A stretch of 64,000 bases of DNA from Lamprobacter modestohalophilus (GTDB lineage Bacteria > Pseudomonadota > Gammaproteobacteria > Chromatiales > Chromatiaceae), in contig NZ_NRRY01000022.1 in the NCBI RefSeq assembly GCF_016583905.1, positions 19,328 through 83,327 on the forward strand, written 5' to 3'. The translations under genes were made by a program, and so were the position numbers. Shown one piece after another: positions 46,370-55,730 of this stretch (positions are counted from its first letter, which is position 1; every line of letters begins with the position of its first letter). The notes under the pieces were generated by a model. It saw only the letters and a list, made by a program, of their open reading frames with translations, had not been told where the DNA came from and made no database searches.

Positions 46370-46948
46370 ATGGCAATCAGCTTGAGCAAAGGCGGTAACG
46401 TCAACCTGAGCAAGGAAGCACCCAATCTGGAGAACGTGCTCGTCGGCCTGGGCTGGGACGCGCGGGCGACCGATGGCAAGGATTTCGACCTCGACGCCAG
46501 CCTGTTCATGGTCAAGGACGATGGCAAGGTGCCAGACGACAGCCACTTCATCTTCTACAACCAGAAGACCTCACCGGATGGTTCGGTCGAGCACACTGGC
46601 GACAACCTCACCGGCGAGGGCGAAGGCGATGACGAGTCCGTCTATGTCACCCTCTCCAAGGTGCCCGCCACGATTCAGCGCCTCGTCATCGTCGTCACCA
46701 TCCACGATGCCGAGGCCCGCGGCCAGAACTTCGGTCAGGTCAGCAACGCCTTCGTGCGCATCGTCAACCGCGACAACAACCAAGAAGTGGTGCGCTTCGA
46801 TCTGTCCGAAGACTACTCGACCGAGACCGCGATGATCTTCGGCGAGATCTATCGCCACAGCGGCGACTGGAAGTTCAAGGCGGTTGGCCAAGGTTATGCC
46901 GGCGGACTCAAGGCACTCGCCCAGCAGCATGGCGTCAACGTCGGCTAG
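46370..46948 (+). CDS. terD: TerD-family protein, copy 3
   Basis: 192 aa and closely related to copy 1 throughout: [49 protein letters not shown] and [16 protein letters not shown]. Likely a local duplication. Both acidic calcium motifs are kept. The next gene starts 6 bases after its stop. Confidence 0.96.
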   Translation: MAISLSKGGNVNLSKEAPNLENVLVGLGWDARATDGKDFDLDASLFMVKDDGKVPDDSHFIFYNQKTSPDGSVEHTGDNLTGEGEGDDESVYVTLSKVPATIQRLVIVVTIHDAEARGQNFGQVSNAFVRIVNRDNNQEVVRFDLSEDYSTETAMIFGEIYRHSGDWKFKAVGQGYAGGLKALAQQHGVNVG

Positions 46949-46954
46949 CCGCAG

Positions 46955-48319
46955 ATGGACCTGACACGCGGACAACGCGCCAAGATCACGGACCTGATCG
47001 CCAACGGCGAGCGCTTTGGGCTCGGTGTCGCCATCCAGGCACCGGGCTTGAGCATCGACTTCGCCTGCTTCGGGCTGGATGCCGCCGGCAAGCTCGCCGA
47101 TGAGCGTTATATGACCTTCTTCAACCAGCCGACCTCGCCCTGCGGCGGGGTACGGCTGAGCACGCCTATAAGTACCGCCGCGAGTGGCCCGTCTGCCGCA
47201 CTCGCTGGAGGCCCTTCTGGTCACCCAGGCGATCAGATCCGCTTCGACATCGATCTCGGCAAGCTGCCGCCGAGCATCGAGCGGCTGACCATCACCGCGG
47301 CGATCGAAGGCGCGGGCGCGATGTCGAACATTGGTCAAGGCCATGTACGCTTCCTCGATGGCGACGGCGACGGCACCACCGAGAGCGGACGCTTTGCCTT
47401 TAGCGGAGCCGACTTCGCCGCCGAGCGGGCGCTGATGTTACTCGAGGTCTATCGCAAGGGCGGCGTCTGGCGAACCTGCGCCATCGGCCAGGGCTTTAAC
47501 GGTGGGCTTGCGGCCCTGGTCGAGCATTTTGGCGGCACGGTCGCCGAGCCGACGCCGGCGGCCGCGCCCCCGCAGCCGCCACCACCAGGGCAGCCGCAGC
47601 CGCTAACCTCGCAGGGGACAAGATCGCGGGCAACAACCTCGCAGGCATCTCCACCGCCAGCATCGCAATCGCCACCCTCTCAGCCCAAATCGCCGCCAGT
47701 CAATCTCAGCAAGATCACCTTGGAGAAGAAGGGCAACCGCATCTCGCTTGAAAAGCAAGGCCATGCCGAGCATGGCGAGATCCTGATCAACCTGAGCTGG
47801 CGCCCAGCGGCAGCCGGTACCGTCAAGCGCGGCCTGTTCGGCGGCAAACGCACGAACCAAATCGATCTCGACCTCGGCTGCCTGATCGAGCTGCGCACTG
47901 GCGACAAGGGCGCGATCCAGGCGCTCGGCAACAACTTCGGTGATCTGCTCAAGCCGCCTTACATCGCGCTGGATGCCGATGATCGCAGCGGTACCAGCAG
48001 CGAAGGCGAAAACCTGCGCATCAATGGCCAGCACTGGGATGCCATCCGACGTGTCCTCATCTATGCCTTCATCTACGAGGGCGCGCCCAACTGGGCCGAG
48101 GCCAACGCCAAGATCAGTCTGAAGACGCCAGGACAGCCCGAGATCGAGGTCCAACTCGATTCGCAGAGCAACCATCAGCCCATGTGCGCCATCGCCCTAC
48201 TCGAGAACGACGCCGGCGCAGTACGCATCACCAAGCTGGTGGATTATTATCGCGGCCATCGCGAAGTCGACCAGGCCCATCACTGGGGCCTGCGCTGGAC
48301 CTCTGGAAGCAAGGATTAA
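46955..48319 (+). CDS. TerA-like protein with two TerD-type domains joined by a Pro/Gln/Ser linker
   Basis: 454 aa. The N-terminal TerD-like domain (about 1-195) includes FGLDAAGKLADERYMTFFNQPTSP, a proline/glutamine-rich linker follows (about 205-245), then a second domain starting ISLEKQGHAEHGEILINLSW with AGAVRITKLVDYYRGHREVDQAH at the end, which matches TerA-type proteins. The acidic motif is weaker in domain 1 (GDGDGTTES). Its place after terD supports a role in the same complex. Confidence 0.85.
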   Translation: MDLTRGQRAKITDLIANGERFGLGVAIQAPGLSIDFACFGLDAAGKLADERYMTFFNQPTSPCGGVRLSTPISTAASGPSAALAGGPSGHPGDQIRFDIDLGKLPPSIERLTITAAIEGAGAMSNIGQGHVRFLDGDGDGTTESGRFAFSGADFAAERALMLLEVYRKGGVWRTCAIGQGFNGGLAALVEHFGGTVAEPTPAAAPPQPPPPGQPQPLTSQGTRSRATTSQASPPPASQSPPSQPKSPPVNLSKITLEKKGNRISLEKQGHAEHGEILINLSWRPAAAGTVKRGLFGGKRTNQIDLDLGCLIELRTGDKGAIQALGNNFGDLLKPPYIALDADDRSGTSSEGENLRINGQHWDAIRRVLIYAFIYEGAPNWAEANAKISLKTPGQPEIEVQLDSQSNHQPMCAIALLENDAGAVRITKLVDYYRGHREVDQAHHWGLRWTSGSKD

Positions 48320-48400
48320 GCAAGAACGCCAAGATCGCGTGTAAGCATTCAGCGCCCCTGCATCTTTGACCAACAACCCATCAACACCTGAGATATCACC

Positions 48401-48856
48401 ATGAGCTTCCAAAACTTTCTCGACAACCTGAAGACCAAGGCCTCCGAGCTAAAGAACGAGGCGCTCAAGTTCAAGAACAAGGACTTCATGAACGCCGCCG
48501 TCAGCGGCTCGGTGCTGATCGCCATGGCCGACGGTCACATCTCATCGGACGAGAAGCAGAAGATGATGCGCTTCATCGAGAACTATGAGGCGCTGTCAGT
48601 CTTTTCGAGCAAGGATCTGATCGACAGCTTCCAGAACATCGTCACCCAAATCGAGTTCGACAAGGATCTCGGCGAGAGCAAGGCCTACGAGTCTGTGCGC
48701 AAGATGAAGAGCAATGATTCGGCGGCACGCCTGATCATGCGCCTGATCATCGCCATCGCGGGTGCCGACGGCGTCTTCGATGATGACGAGAAGCGGGTTG
48801 CGCGCAAGCTGGCGATGGAACTCAGCCTCAATCCCGCTGAATTCGAGCTGGCCTAA
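48401..48856 (+). CDS. terB: TerB-family protein
   Basis: 151 aa, all-helical. VLIAMADGHISSDEKQKMMRFI, then LIIAIAGADGVFDDDEKRVARKLAMEL carries the two acidic D-G-x-x-x-x-(D/E)-E motifs expected for TerB metal binding. TerB links TerC and TerD proteins at the membrane in known systems. It follows the TerA-like gene by 81 bases. Confidence 0.95.
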   Translation: MSFQNFLDNLKTKASELKNEALKFKNKDFMNAAVSGSVLIAMADGHISSDEKQKMMRFIENYEALSVFSSKDLIDSFQNIVTQIEFDKDLGESKAYESVRKMKSNDSAARLIMRLIIAIAGADGVFDDDEKRVARKLAMELSLNPAEFELA

Positions 48857-48876
48857 CCTGATCTCAATCGCTTTGA

Positions 48877-48947
48877 ACCACAGATGGACACAGATAAACA
48901 CAGATCGAAGAAGACAGGATCTGCGTAAATCATCGTGAATCCGTGGT
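48877..48947. repeat. 71-bp intergenic element with inverted ends
   Basis: It begins accacagat and ends atccgtggt, imperfect inverted repeats, with internal cagat-gaca-cagat-aaca-cagat repeats. It fills the terB-HAD gap, is AT-richer than its surroundings and looks like a dispersed miniature element. Confidence 0.6.
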
Positions 48948-48973
48948 GAGTCATCAAGGCCTTTAGACCCAGC

Positions 48974-49732
48974 GTGCGCAAGCTCGTGTTTTTGGATCTG
49001 GACGACACCCTGTTCCAGAGCCATCGCAAATGCCCGCCGGACGGCGCGCTGCACCCCGTAGCCCGGCTGCGGGATGGCAGCGCGCATTCGTTCATGACCG
49101 GCAAACAGCGTGCGTTCTGGGATTGGCTCGCGGCCGACGCCACCTTGGTGCCGACCACGGCGCGCGACCTGGATGCGCTGCGCCGGGTCGATCTGCCGTT
49201 CCAGAGCTGGTCGATCCTGGTCTATGGCGGCGTTTTACTCGATCCGAGTGGATCGCCCGACCCGGAGTGGCTGGAGCGCATGCGCGGGGTGTCCAATGAT
49301 GCACGCAGGGATCTCCTGGATCTGCTCGAGCAGGCGCAAGCCTCTATTCAAGCGAACGACCTCGCCGCCCGCGTCCGCCTGGTCAGCGAGTTTGAACTGC
49401 CCTTCTACTTCGTCGCCAAGTATCGCGACGGTCGTGATGAGGACCTGGCACAGCTCGACGCCGAGTTGATCCAGCCCTGGCTCGCCGCGCAGGGCGGCGC
49501 CTACCGCGTGCATCGCAACGACAACAATCTAGCCGTTATCCCGCGCGGGATCGGCAAGGAGCACGCCGTGCGCCATCTGATCGACTGCCTCAGCCACGAC
49601 GGCGAAGCGCTGCTCACCATCGGCGTCGGTGACAGTCTCATCGACGGCGCCTTCATCGCCGCATGCGACTACTGCATCACCCCGCGCGATACGCAGCTCT
49701 TCGCCGCGACCTTCGGCCGCCCGCTGCTCTAG
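48974..49732 (+). CDS. HAD-superfamily phosphatase of the Ter cluster
   Basis: 252 aa, GTG start. HAD motif I is VFLDLDDTLFQS (D8/D10), and the C-terminal GVGDSLIDGAFIAACD is motif IV. The cap region is trehalose-phosphatase/Cof-like. In Ter operons such enzymes are thought to dephosphorylate the product of the phosphoribosyltransferases. The gene follows the intergenic element and is probably part of the same operon. Confidence 0.88.
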   Translation: MRKLVFLDLDDTLFQSHRKCPPDGALHPVARLRDGSAHSFMTGKQRAFWDWLAADATLVPTTARDLDALRRVDLPFQSWSILVYGGVLLDPSGSPDPEWLERMRGVSNDARRDLLDLLEQAQASIQANDLAARVRLVSEFELPFYFVAKYRDGRDEDLAQLDAELIQPWLAAQGGAYRVHRNDNNLAVIPRGIGKEHAVRHLIDCLSHDGEALLTIGVGDSLIDGAFIAACDYCITPRDTQLFAATFGRPLL

Positions 49733-49790
49733 CGCACGCGGCTCGGTCTGCCCATCGCATCCCGCTCATCTTCATCGCCACGCACATCCC

Positions 49791-51116
49791 ATGGACCGAG
49801 ATCCGCTGGAACACCACCACCAGCCGCTGCAGCCGCAGCAGCAATCGCAGCCGCGGTCGCAGCAGCAGCCGCCGCCACAGTCACAGCAGCCACCATCGCA
49901 GCAATCACAGCCGCAGCAGTCCCAGCCGCAGCTGCGGTCGCAACCTAAACAGCAGCCTGCCCAGGGCGCTTGCTTTCACGGCAGCTATCGCCCTGAGGAC
50001 GTGCACTTCCTGCTAACGCCGATCCAGCTCGAACCGACGCCAGTCGCCGAGAAGGAACGACTGATCCAGAGCGGACAGCGCCATTACAGCGAGATGTTGA
50101 GCCGCGAGTCCCTGCCCTCGCCGCGCTACATGACCCTCTTCGAGCAGGCCTGGGCGATGAATCGGGCGCGCATGGCGCAGGGGCTGCTCGATCTCGCCGT
50201 CATCATCGCCAACCAGCGGCCCGGCGCGATCACGCTGCTCTCACTGGCGCGCGCCGGCACGCCGGTCGGCGCGGTGCTCAAGCACACCTTAACGGACCTC
50301 TTCGCCCGCCCGACAACGCATTATTCGCTCTCGATCATTCGTGATCGCGGCATCGATCAACAGGCGCTGCGCTATGTGCTCGAGCAGGCCGGTCATGACC
50401 CGGCCAGCATCGTCTTCATCGACGGCTGGACGGGCAAAGGCGTCATCGCGCGAACATTGCGGCGCGCCATCACTGACTTCACCGAGCATCGCCGCCAGGG
50501 CGAGGAGGAAGCCGATGCCAATACCGAAGACCGGCGCCAACGCCGGTTCCCGAGCCTGTGCTTAGACCCAAACCTCTATGCCCTCACCGATCTCGCCGGG
50601 GTCGGGATTGCGCCCTCGGATGCCGACTACCTGATCCCCTCGAGCATCATGAACGCGACCCTATCAGGACTCGTCAGCCGCTCCATCCTCAACGAACAGA
50701 TCGGCCCGCAGGATTTCCACGGCTGCGTCTATTACGCCGACTTCGCGCCTCAGGATCGCTCGGTCTGGTTCGTCGAGGCATTGCGCGAGGCCATTCGCGA
50801 GCAGATCGACGCTGGCTACCGGCCTAACCCCAACCCAATAGATCCCACCCCGGCGCGGACGCGCTCACAACGCCTCATCGCCGAGCTCAAAAGCCGCTTC
50901 GCCATCCGCGACGAGAACCTGATCAAGCCGGGTATAGGCGAAGCCACCCGCGTGCTGCTACGGCGCGTGCCCGAGCTGCTGATCTTGCGCGACGCTGAGC
51001 CCCCCGAGGTTGCACACTTGCGCCAGCTCGCCGACGAAAAGGGCGTGCGCTGCGAGGTCGACCCCAGCCTACCCTATCAAGCTGTTGCGTTGATTCAGGC
51101 ATGCCAACCATCCTAA
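49791..51116 (+). CDS. StiP-family phosphoribosyltransferase-like protein with PELOTA-type C-terminus and Gln-rich leader
   Basis: 441 aa from the ATG at 49791. Residues about 8-55 are almost only Gln, Pro and Ser, and then the conserved SYRPEDVHFLLTPIQLEPT begins. TLLSLARAGTPVGAVLKHTL and the PRPP-loop-like IVFIDGWTGKGVIARTL indicate the PRTase core; YADFAPQDRSVWFVEALR follows. The C-terminal 80 residues resemble the small RNA-binding PELOTA-type module (RDENLIKPGIGEATRVLLRRVP). StiP-family proteins are known from Ter operons. The long low-complexity leader is atypical. Confidence 0.85.
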   Translation: MDRDPLEHHHQPLQPQQQSQPRSQQQPPPQSQQPPSQQSQPQQSQPQLRSQPKQQPAQGACFHGSYRPEDVHFLLTPIQLEPTPVAEKERLIQSGQRHYSEMLSRESLPSPRYMTLFEQAWAMNRARMAQGLLDLAVIIANQRPGAITLLSLARAGTPVGAVLKHTLTDLFARPTTHYSLSIIRDRGIDQQALRYVLEQAGHDPASIVFIDGWTGKGVIARTLRRAITDFTEHRRQGEEEADANTEDRRQRRFPSLCLDPNLYALTDLAGVGIAPSDADYLIPSSIMNATLSGLVSRSILNEQIGPQDFHGCVYYADFAPQDRSVWFVEALREAIREQIDAGYRPNPNPIDPTPARTRSQRLIAELKSRFAIRDENLIKPGIGEATRVLLRRVPELLILRDAEPPEVAHLRQLADEKGVRCEVDPSLPYQAVALIQACQPS

Positions 51117-51337
51117 GAATCCAAGGCCTAAGATTCCACTTCTACTCTGACGAAGGGACTGAGCCGGCTCATATCCATATTCGCAGCGCTGAAGGTGAGT
51201 GCAAGTTTTGGTTGTCACCGATTTCACTCGCACGAAACCGGGGCATCCCCGCGCATCAACTAAGAGACATCGAGAGAATTGTCTTCGACAATCAAGCATT
51301 TCTTTTGGAGCAGTTTCATGAATACCACGGCGATTGA
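51101..51337 (+). CDS. DUF4160-family small protein
   Basis: 78 aa. MPTILRIQGLRFHFYSDEGTEPAHIHIRSAEGECKFWL is the standard DUF4160 pattern, ending in LLEQFHEYHGD. Usually found beside a DUF2442 gene, as here, in a pair that behaves like a toxin-antitoxin locus; no activity is proven. It overlaps the StiP gene by 16 bases and has a lower GC content, which suggests acquisition. Confidence 0.87.
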   Translation: MPTILRIQGLRFHFYSDEGTEPAHIHIRSAEGECKFWLSPISLARNRGIPAHQLRDIERIVFDNQAFLLEQFHEYHGD

Positions 51338-51590
51338 CAATGAGCCATGCGCCCTGCGTGCTTGGGCCGAGGCGAGAATGATTTACCTCGAGCTCACGGA
51401 TGGGCGCATCGTTGGTTTCCCGGCGGATCGTTTTAAGACGCTCCGAGCAGCAACTCAGGAGCAGTTAAAACAAGTGACCATTGAGGTCAATGGCTATGCG
51501 CTCCGCTGGGAAACTTTGGATGAAGACCTGACCGTTGCGGGTGTCGTTGCCGGAAGATTCCAGCTCCCTCTTCCGGAACAAGCGGCCTAG
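51318..51590 (+). CDS. DUF2442-family small protein
   Basis: 90 aa. The pattern MIYLELTDGRIVGFPADRFKTLRAATQEQLKQVTIEVNGYALRWETLDEDLTVAGVVAG is characteristic of DUF2442. The ATG at 51318 overlaps the DUF4160 gene by 20 bases. The pair lies between the StiP and HpcH-like genes of the Ter cluster. Confidence 0.88.
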   Translation: MNTTAIDNEPCALRAWAEARMIYLELTDGRIVGFPADRFKTLRAATQEQLKQVTIEVNGYALRWETLDEDLTVAGVVAGRFQLPLPEQAA

Positions 51591-51618
51591 CATTTTCAGT
51601 ATTCCAGAGCGGTCACCG

Positions 51619-52494
51619 ATGCTTGAAGCCTATCGCCTAGGCGGCTCCTTATACGTCCCCGTCACGCACAAGGACTGCCTATCAATCGCCAATGGCCGCA
51701 AATGGCCTGAGCTGCGTTCGGTCATCTTCTGCACCGAAGACGCAGTCGCCGCCGAGGCCCTGGGCCCGGCGCTCGACAACCTGCGCCACTTTCTCGACAA
51801 GATGCGCCCAAGCAGTGAGACACTCCGCTTCGTGCGCGTGCGCAACCCTGAGATCCTGGGCTGGCTGCTGGATCTACCCGGCATCGACAAGCTCGACGGC
51901 TTCGTCCTACCCAAGCTCGATATGAGCAACATCGACGCCTACATGGATCAGCTCGGTGGCAGCCGGCGCCGCTACCACTGCATGCCGACGCTCGAGACCC
52001 GTGACGTCTTCGATCCCGCGCGCATGACCGAACTGCGCGACTACATCATCGAACGGGGCTATCAAGACCAGATCCTCGCGCTACGCATCGGCGGCAACGA
52101 TCTCCTTGCGCTCCTTGGCATTCGACGCCCACGCGACCGCACCCTCTATCGAACCCCGCTCGGGCTAACCATCGCCAACCTAGTCACCGTCTTCAAACCC
52201 CACGGCTTCCAGCTGACCGCCCCCGTGCTCGAGCACATCGATTGCCCCGAGATCCTCGAAGAAGAGCTTGGCGAAGACCTTGCCCACGGCCTCTGCGGAA
52301 AGACCGCAATCCATCCCGATCAGCTACCCCTGATCGACAGCCGCTTTCGCGTCTCACCCAGCGACTTGGAGGCCGCACAACGCATCCTCGACGATGACCG
52401 GGCCGTGTTCAAATTCGGCGGCTCTATGTGTGAGCTGGCCACCCACAGCGCCTGGGCCGAGCACATCGTCGGGCGCGCCGCCATGGGCCGTTAA
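51619..52494 (+). CDS. HpcH/HpaI aldolase/citrate-lyase-like protein of the Ter cluster
   Basis: 291 aa. The TIM-barrel CitE-like pattern includes FCTEDAVAAEALGPALDNL, FVRVRNPEIL, FVLPKLDMSN, LALRIGGNDLLALLGIRR and GLCGKTAIHPDQLPLIDSRF, the last being the CitE signature. It would cleave or form C-C bonds with a CoA or keto-acid substrate; in Ter operons it is predicted to act with the PRTases and HAD enzyme. The ATG at 51619 is supported by a homologous start. Last gene of the cluster. Confidence 0.87.
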   Translation: MLEAYRLGGSLYVPVTHKDCLSIANGRKWPELRSVIFCTEDAVAAEALGPALDNLRHFLDKMRPSSETLRFVRVRNPEILGWLLDLPGIDKLDGFVLPKLDMSNIDAYMDQLGGSRRRYHCMPTLETRDVFDPARMTELRDYIIERGYQDQILALRIGGNDLLALLGIRRPRDRTLYRTPLGLTIANLVTVFKPHGFQLTAPVLEHIDCPEILEEELGEDLAHGLCGKTAIHPDQLPLIDSRFRVSPSDLEAAQRILDDDRAVFKFGGSMCELATHSAWAEHIVGRAAMGR

Positions 52495-52525
52495 TCACAG
52501 AGCCAGCTCATAGAGCCAGCGCGAG

Positions 52526-52550
52526 ACCGCGCCGAGCGGATCGGCGCGGT
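52526..52550. terminator. Bidirectional hairpin between convergent genes
   Basis: A perfect 10-base stem ACCGCGCCGA (52526-52535) and TCGGCGCGGT (52541-52550) with a 5-base loop lies between the HpcH-like gene and pckG, which converge. It has no clear T tract, so it may work as a boundary or RNA-end stabiliser. Confidence 0.55.
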
Positions 52551-52567
52551 GCACTGGCCTCTCGTCC

Positions 52568-54430
52568 TCAGCGCGCAGCCACGCGCGACAGATCCCAGAC
52601 GTCCGGCGAGTGATAGAGCCGAGCCAACTGCAGCTCGCGCTCCAGCTCCATCTCGCGCGGCAGGTGATCGCCGAAACGGGTGAAGAGTTCGTCCTGCTCC
52701 ACCGTCTCCTGGCGGGCGATCTCCTTGTCGATGTTCATGATGTTGAAGAACTGCTCGGGCTTGAACTCGAGCCCTTCCCAGGTCAAGTCATCCCAGGCCG
52801 GCAGCCAGCCGAGTGGGCTTTCGATGGCCGAGGCGCTGCCGTCGACACGGTCGATCACCCACTTGAGCACGCGCATGTTGTCGCCGAAGCCAGGCCAGAT
52901 GAACTTGCCATGCTCGTCCTTGCGGAACCAGTTGACGCGGAAGATGCGCGGCGGTGTCGCCACATTCTTGCGGCCGATGCGCAGCCAATGCTTCCAGTAC
53001 TCGGCCATGTTGTAGCCGCAGAACGGCAGCATCGCCATCGGGTCGCGGCGCATGTTGGCCTGGCCAATCGAGGCTGCGGTGCCTTCGGAGCCCATGGTTG
53101 CGGCCATGTAGACGCCGTGCTCCCAGTTGTAGCTCTGGAACGCGAGCGGGAAGTTCTTGCTGACGCGGCCGCCGAACAGGAAGGCGCTGATCGGCACACC
53201 GGCCGGATTCTCCCACTCCGGATCGATCGACGGACACTGGCTCGCCAGCGCGGTGAAGCGCGAGTTGGGATGTGCAGCCGGCCGACCACAGCCCGGAGTC
53301 CAGTCGTTGCCCTGCCAGTCGATCAGATGCTCAGGCGGCTCCTTGGTCAGCCCTTCCCACCAGACATCGCCGTCATCGGTGAGCGCGGTGTTGGTGAAGA
53401 TCGCGTTGCTGCGCAGCGAGGCGATGGCATTCGGATTCGAGCTGTCGTTGGTGCCGGGGGCGACGCCGAAGAAGCCATATTCCGGATTGATCGCGTAGAA
53501 GCGGCCGTCCTCCGGGTTCGGCTTGATCCAGGCGATATCGTCACCGACCGTGGTCACCTCCCAGCCCTCGAAACCTTTTGGCGGGATCAGCATGGCGAAG
53601 TTGGTCTTGCCACAGGCGCTCGGGAAGGCACCGGCGACATAGTGCTTGCTGCCCTCCGGAGACTTCACGCCCAAGATCAGCATGTGCTCGGCGAGCCAGC
53701 CCTCATCGCGGGCCATCACCGAGGCGATGCGCAGCGCGAAGCACTTCTTGCCGAGCAGCGCGTTGCCACCATAGCCACTGCCGAACGACCAGATCTCTCG
53801 GGTCTCCGGAAAATGGGTGATGTACTTGTCCTCGACATTGGTTGCACAGGGCCAGGGCACATCCTGCTCACCCGGGGCCAAAGGCGCCCCAACCGAGTGC
53901 ATGCAAGGCACGAAGTCTCCATCTGGACCCAGGGCATCCAGCGCCGCCTGTCCCATCCGCGTCATGATGCGCTGGTTGGTCACGACATAGGCGGAGTCGG
54001 TGATCTCAACGCCGATATGGGCAATCGGCGAGCCGATCGGCCCCATGCTGAATGGGATCACATACAGGGTGCGGCCCTGCATACAGCCGTCGAAACGCTC
54101 GCGCAGGGTCGCGCGCATCTGCTTGGGGTCCATCCAATTATTGGTCGGCCCGGCGTCTTCCTTCCGCTCGGAGCAGATAAAGGTGCGATCCTCAACACGC
54201 GCAACATCGCTTGGATGTGAACGTGCCAGATAGCTATTAGGACGCTTCTCTGGATTCAGCCGGGTGTAAGCGCCGCTTTGCACCATCTCCTCACACAGCC
54301 TGTCGTACTCCTCCTGGCTGCCATCGCACCAGTAGATGCGATCTGGCTTGCAGAGGCTGGCCATCTCATCGACCCAGCTCAAGAGCTTAGTGTTACTGGT
54401 TCGCGACGCGCCATCATGGGTGGTGGTCAT
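52568..54430 (-). CDS. pckG: Phosphoenolpyruvate carboxykinase (GTP)
   Basis: 620 aa, standard for the GTP enzyme. [12 protein letters not shown], the P-loop-like kinase motif [12 protein letters not shown] with its reactive cysteine, [11 protein letters not shown], and [19 protein letters not shown] are all family signatures. It converts oxaloacetate and GTP to PEP, CO2 and GDP, for gluconeogenesis or carbon balance. The long plus-strand frame over it is its antisense shadow. Confidence 0.97.
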   Translation of the reverse strand: MTTTHDGASRTSNTKLLSWVDEMASLCKPDRIYWCDGSQEEYDRLCEEMVQSGAYTRLNPEKRPNSYLARSHPSDVARVEDRTFICSERKEDAGPTNNWMDPKQMRATLRERFDGCMQGRTLYVIPFSMGPIGSPIAHIGVEITDSAYVVTNQRIMTRMGQAALDALGPDGDFVPCMHSVGAPLAPGEQDVPWPCATNVEDKYITHFPETREIWSFGSGYGGNALLGKKCFALRIASVMARDEGWLAEHMLILGVKSPEGSKHYVAGAFPSACGKTNFAMLIPPKGFEGWEVTTVGDDIAWIKPNPEDGRFYAINPEYGFFGVAPGTNDSSNPNAIASLRSNAIFTNTALTDDGDVWWEGLTKEPPEHLIDWQGNDWTPGCGRPAAHPNSRFTALASQCPSIDPEWENPAGVPISAFLFGGRVSKNFPLAFQSYNWEHGVYMAATMGSEGTAASIGQANMRRDPMAMLPFCGYNMAEYWKHWLRIGRKNVATPPRIFRVNWFRKDEHGKFIWPGFGDNMRVLKWVIDRVDGSASAIESPLGWLPAWDDLTWEGLEFKPEQFFNIMNIDKEIARQETVEQDELFTRFGDHLPREMELERELQLARLYHSPDVWDLSRVAAR

Positions 54431-54617
54431 AGTGGAGGAGGTCCTCGGTTGCTTACCTAGGTTGCTTACCTAGAAAATGCGGTGATGGTCGGCCTGCTAA
54501 CGACCAAGGCTCGACCGGTTGCCTGTGTCTTAGCGAATCCGACGCAAGGTTCGCACCAGCTTTGGAACTGGCACAGTGAATGTTGGGTTATGTGAAACGC
54601 CCGACGCGGCGCTCGGA

Positions 54618-55553
54618 TTATTTCGGCGCGATCGCCGCTGACGTCATGAGCGGACGTTGCTCGCGCAGATCGGCGAGGCAGAGCGCTAATGACTGACGCC
54701 AATCCGGAAGCGCCAGCCCAAAGGTTCGGCGAAAATGGCCCGTATCCAGCACCGAGTAGGCCGGCCGCTGCGCCGGAGCCGGGTATTCGCTGGTCGGTAT
54801 CGGCAGCAACCGGCATTGACTGCCAGCCGCTTCGCGAATGGCCTCAGCAAACCCAAACCAGGAGGTCGCACCGGCCCCAGTGAGATGGTACAGCCCCTTG
54901 ACCCCTTCGATGTCGAGGCCGCCATGGAACACACGATAGGCGATCTGCGCCGTCACCTCGGCCAGCATTCGGCTCCAGGTCGGGGTGCCAATCTGGTCAT
55001 CGACGATGCGCAGCTCCGCCCGCTCACGAAAGAGATTCAGCATCGTCAGCAAGAAGTTGCTGCCACGCACGCCATAGACCCAAGCGGTGCGAAACACCAG
55101 CGCCGGCGCGCCGGATTCGAGCAACGCCTGCTCGCCCGCCAGCTTGGTGCGCCCGTAGACGCTCCTAGGCTCGGCAGGGTCATCCTCTCGGTAGGGATGA
55201 TCGGTGATGCCGGAGAAAACGAAATCAGTCGAGTAGTGGATCACCGGGATGCGTGGCGCCGTGCACAGTTCCGCAATCAACGCCAGCGCATCGCCGTTGA
55301 TCGCCTGAGCCAGCTCAGGCTGGCTTTCGGCCTTGTCGACTGCGGTGTAGGCCGCGGCATTGACCACCGCGTCCGGCGCCGTCTCGTGGAATAGCCGCCT
55401 CACCGAGGCTGGCTCGGTGAGGTCGACAGAAGGGCCGTCTTGACCGGAAAGTGAAGCGGCAATCACTTGGCCTACCGGCGCCAAGGTGCGTCGCAGCTCC
55501 CAGCCGACTTGACCATCGGAGCCTATGAGCAGGATGCGTGGGGTATCGGTCAT
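54618..55553 (-). CDS. rfbD: dTDP-4-dehydrorhamnose reductase (RmlD)
   Basis: 311 aa. Rossmann motif LIGSDGQVGWELRR (G-x-x-G-x-x-G) near 10, STDFVFSG, YGRTKLAGEQA (Y-x-x-x-K) and RTAWVYG are short-chain reductase landmarks of RmlD. It makes dTDP-L-rhamnose for surface polysaccharide. The ATG at 55553 is chosen; no other rml genes are in the window. It lies 187 bases from pckG on the same strand. Confidence 0.93.
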   Translation of the reverse strand: MTDTPRILLIGSDGQVGWELRRTLAPVGQVIAASLSGQDGPSVDLTEPASVRRLFHETAPDAVVNAAAYTAVDKAESQPELAQAINGDALALIAELCTAPRIPVIHYSTDFVFSGITDHPYREDDPAEPRSVYGRTKLAGEQALLESGAPALVFRTAWVYGVRGSNFLLTMLNLFRERAELRIVDDQIGTPTWSRMLAEVTAQIAYRVFHGGLDIEGVKGLYHLTGAGATSWFGFAEAIREAAGSQCRLLPIPTSEYPAPAQRPAYSVLDTGHFRRTFGLALPDWRQSLALCLADLREQRPLMTSAAIAPK

Positions 55554-55730
55554 CGTTGAGTCGTCAACCTTGTCGTCAAGCACGGGACAGCGTTGGAGCT
55601 GAGAAGCAGCTGCAGTGAGCCCACAGCCTAGCTGCAATCGGGGTGAAGCTCATTGCAAGCGTGAGCCCGCAATGCGTCGTCGGAACCGGAGCACAAAACC
55701 AGTGCACGGGAGCCAGAGCCAACATCGCAA

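Noticed and set aside
52610..54220. Plus-strand open frame of 536 codons
   Set aside because: It lies wholly antisense to pckG, whose protein has all family motifs; long antisense frames are common in GC-rich DNA.
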